Positions 63,694 to 64,000 of a stretch of DNA of 64,000 bases are shown piece by piece. Made by a program: the position numbers and the translations under genes. The DNA comes from Azospirillum sp. SYSU D00513 (GTDB lineage: Bacteria; Pseudomonadota; Alphaproteobacteria; Azospirillales; Azospirillaceae). Numbering within the stretch: position 1 is the first letter of the stretch; every line of letters starts with the position of its first letter. Where the stretch lies: contig NZ_JAFIQV010000038.1 of assembly GCF_017356015.1 (NCBI RefSeq), positions 1 to 64,000 of the forward strand, read 5' to 3'. Under the pieces are notes generated by a model. The model was not told the DNA's origin. It searched no databases and saw only the letters and a program-made list of their open reading frames with translations.

Positions 63694-64000
63694 TCAGGAG
63701 GCGATGGCCCGTAAGATCCCGTCCCGCGCCGTCCCGAAGCGGGCCTGCTGGCGCATCAGCGCGTTGGCGAGCGGCTGGTGGAGGCAGCGCCCGCCCTGCT
63801 CGTCGCACAGGCCGTACAGCCCGGTCTCGCAGTGGCGGTCGTTGGCCCAGCCCGGATAATCCAGGATCGGGTAGAGGCAGATCCCCTCCACCGGCACGCC
63901 CGCGCGGAGCGCCGCCTGCACCTGGTCGCACACGTAATCGAACCAGGAGGCGCGCGCGTCGCCCTCCGCCCCGGTCTCGGCGACCAGAACGGGCCGGCCG
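63694..64000 (-). CDS. Glycosidase-like protein, C-terminal part (runs off the window)
   Basis: The reading frame ending at TGA 63694 stays open to the window edge, at least 101 codons, with the 5' end missing. It contains VAETGAEGD (Glu-Thr-Gly, as in the nucleophile strand of clan A glycosidases) and YPILDYPGWAND with a final Cys-containing segment. It resembles beta-glucosidase/beta-galactosidase-like TIM barrels. 56 bp upstream of the ABC exporter on the same strand, so they may form one operon. Confidence 0.62.
   Translation of the reverse strand, partial: GRPVLVAETGAEGDARASWFDYVCDQVQAALRAGVPVEGICLYPILDYPGWANDRHCETGLYGLCDEQGGRCLHQPLANALMRQQARFGTARDGILRAIAS

Overview
The window is about 69-70% GC by eye and densely coded. 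It reads as the chromosome or a large replicon of an alphaproteobacterium, most likely Azospirillum-like (Rhodospirillales). The supporting signs are an initiator tRNA with the A29-U41 variant, an alphaproteobacterial LexA box (GAAC-N7-GAAC), BioR boxes (TTATCTATAA) beside bioR-bioY-bioB, a glpSTPQUV-type glycerol ABC transporter, DUF29, AtuA and Bug families, and a MASE4 sensor kinase with a FixJ-type regulator. No insertion sequence, prophage, integrase or CRISPR array was seen. The genus is inferred from gene content only.

Layout. 1-130: initiator tRNA-fMet and terminator, probably the end of an rRNA operon. 264-2941: an SOS-controlled pair, a radical-SAM DNA repair/modification protein and a DUF4130-UdgX fusion. 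3.1-11.4 kb: a GAF-PAS-(degenerate GGDEF)-EAL protein, an Atu4866 protein with an SDR and a divergent AraC regulator, an SH3 protein and a two-component pair. 11.7-16.7 kb: a minus-strand cluster of MFS exporter, DoxX, amidohydrolase, XapX and isochorismatase-type hydrolase. 17.3-17.7 kb: two tiny lipoproteins. 18-29 kb: the glycerol catabolism locus glpR-glpD-glpS-glpT-glpP-glpQ-glpU-glpV-glpK plus an SDR. 29.1-31.2 kb: a quinone-oxidoreductase-like MDR, a DUF2795 protein and a possible HEPN two-gene module. 31.3-33.8 kb: bioR, BioR boxes, bioY and bioB. 34-36.7 kb: an ArsM-like methyltransferase, an LLM flavin oxidoreductase and a GNAT enzyme. 37-41.8 kb: ribonuclease J with a long leader, small hypothetical proteins, an omega-like subunit and an ERCC4 nuclease. 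42-45.7 kb: LysR, AtuA, AtuA-related protein and a Bug binding protein. 45.9-49.2 kb: a small membrane protein, a PPC protein, a site-2 protease and an erythromycin-esterase-like protein. 49.4-53 kb: periplasmic copper handling (His-rich protein, cupredoxin, CopA, CopB). 53-56.7 kb: a thioredoxin/NHL protein, MsrB, a Gly-rich protein, a DUF29 pseudogene and a thioesterase. 56.8-59.3 kb: GntR and OxlT. 59.7-64 kb: a CBM-CBM-GH5 protein, an ABC exporter and a truncated glycosidase.

How parts work together. In the glycerol locus, GlpV binds the substrate, GlpP/GlpQ form the pore, GlpS/GlpT drive transport, GlpK phosphorylates glycerol, GlpD oxidises glycerol-3-phosphate and GlpR probably represses. 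The two ATPases carry complementary defects: GlpS lacks the switch histidine and GlpT lacks the LSGGQ signature. That predicts a transporter with one working ATP site. In the biotin locus, BioR probably represses bioY-bioB when biotin is plentiful. In the copper locus, every product appears to act outside the cytoplasm.

The points most worth a second look are the SOS box in front of the rSAM/UdgX pair together with the cysteine-free UdgX domain, the asymmetric GlpS/GlpT ATPases, the GH5 protein without a signal peptide, the duplicated leader of ribonuclease J, and the recurrent 14-15 bp tandem duplications.
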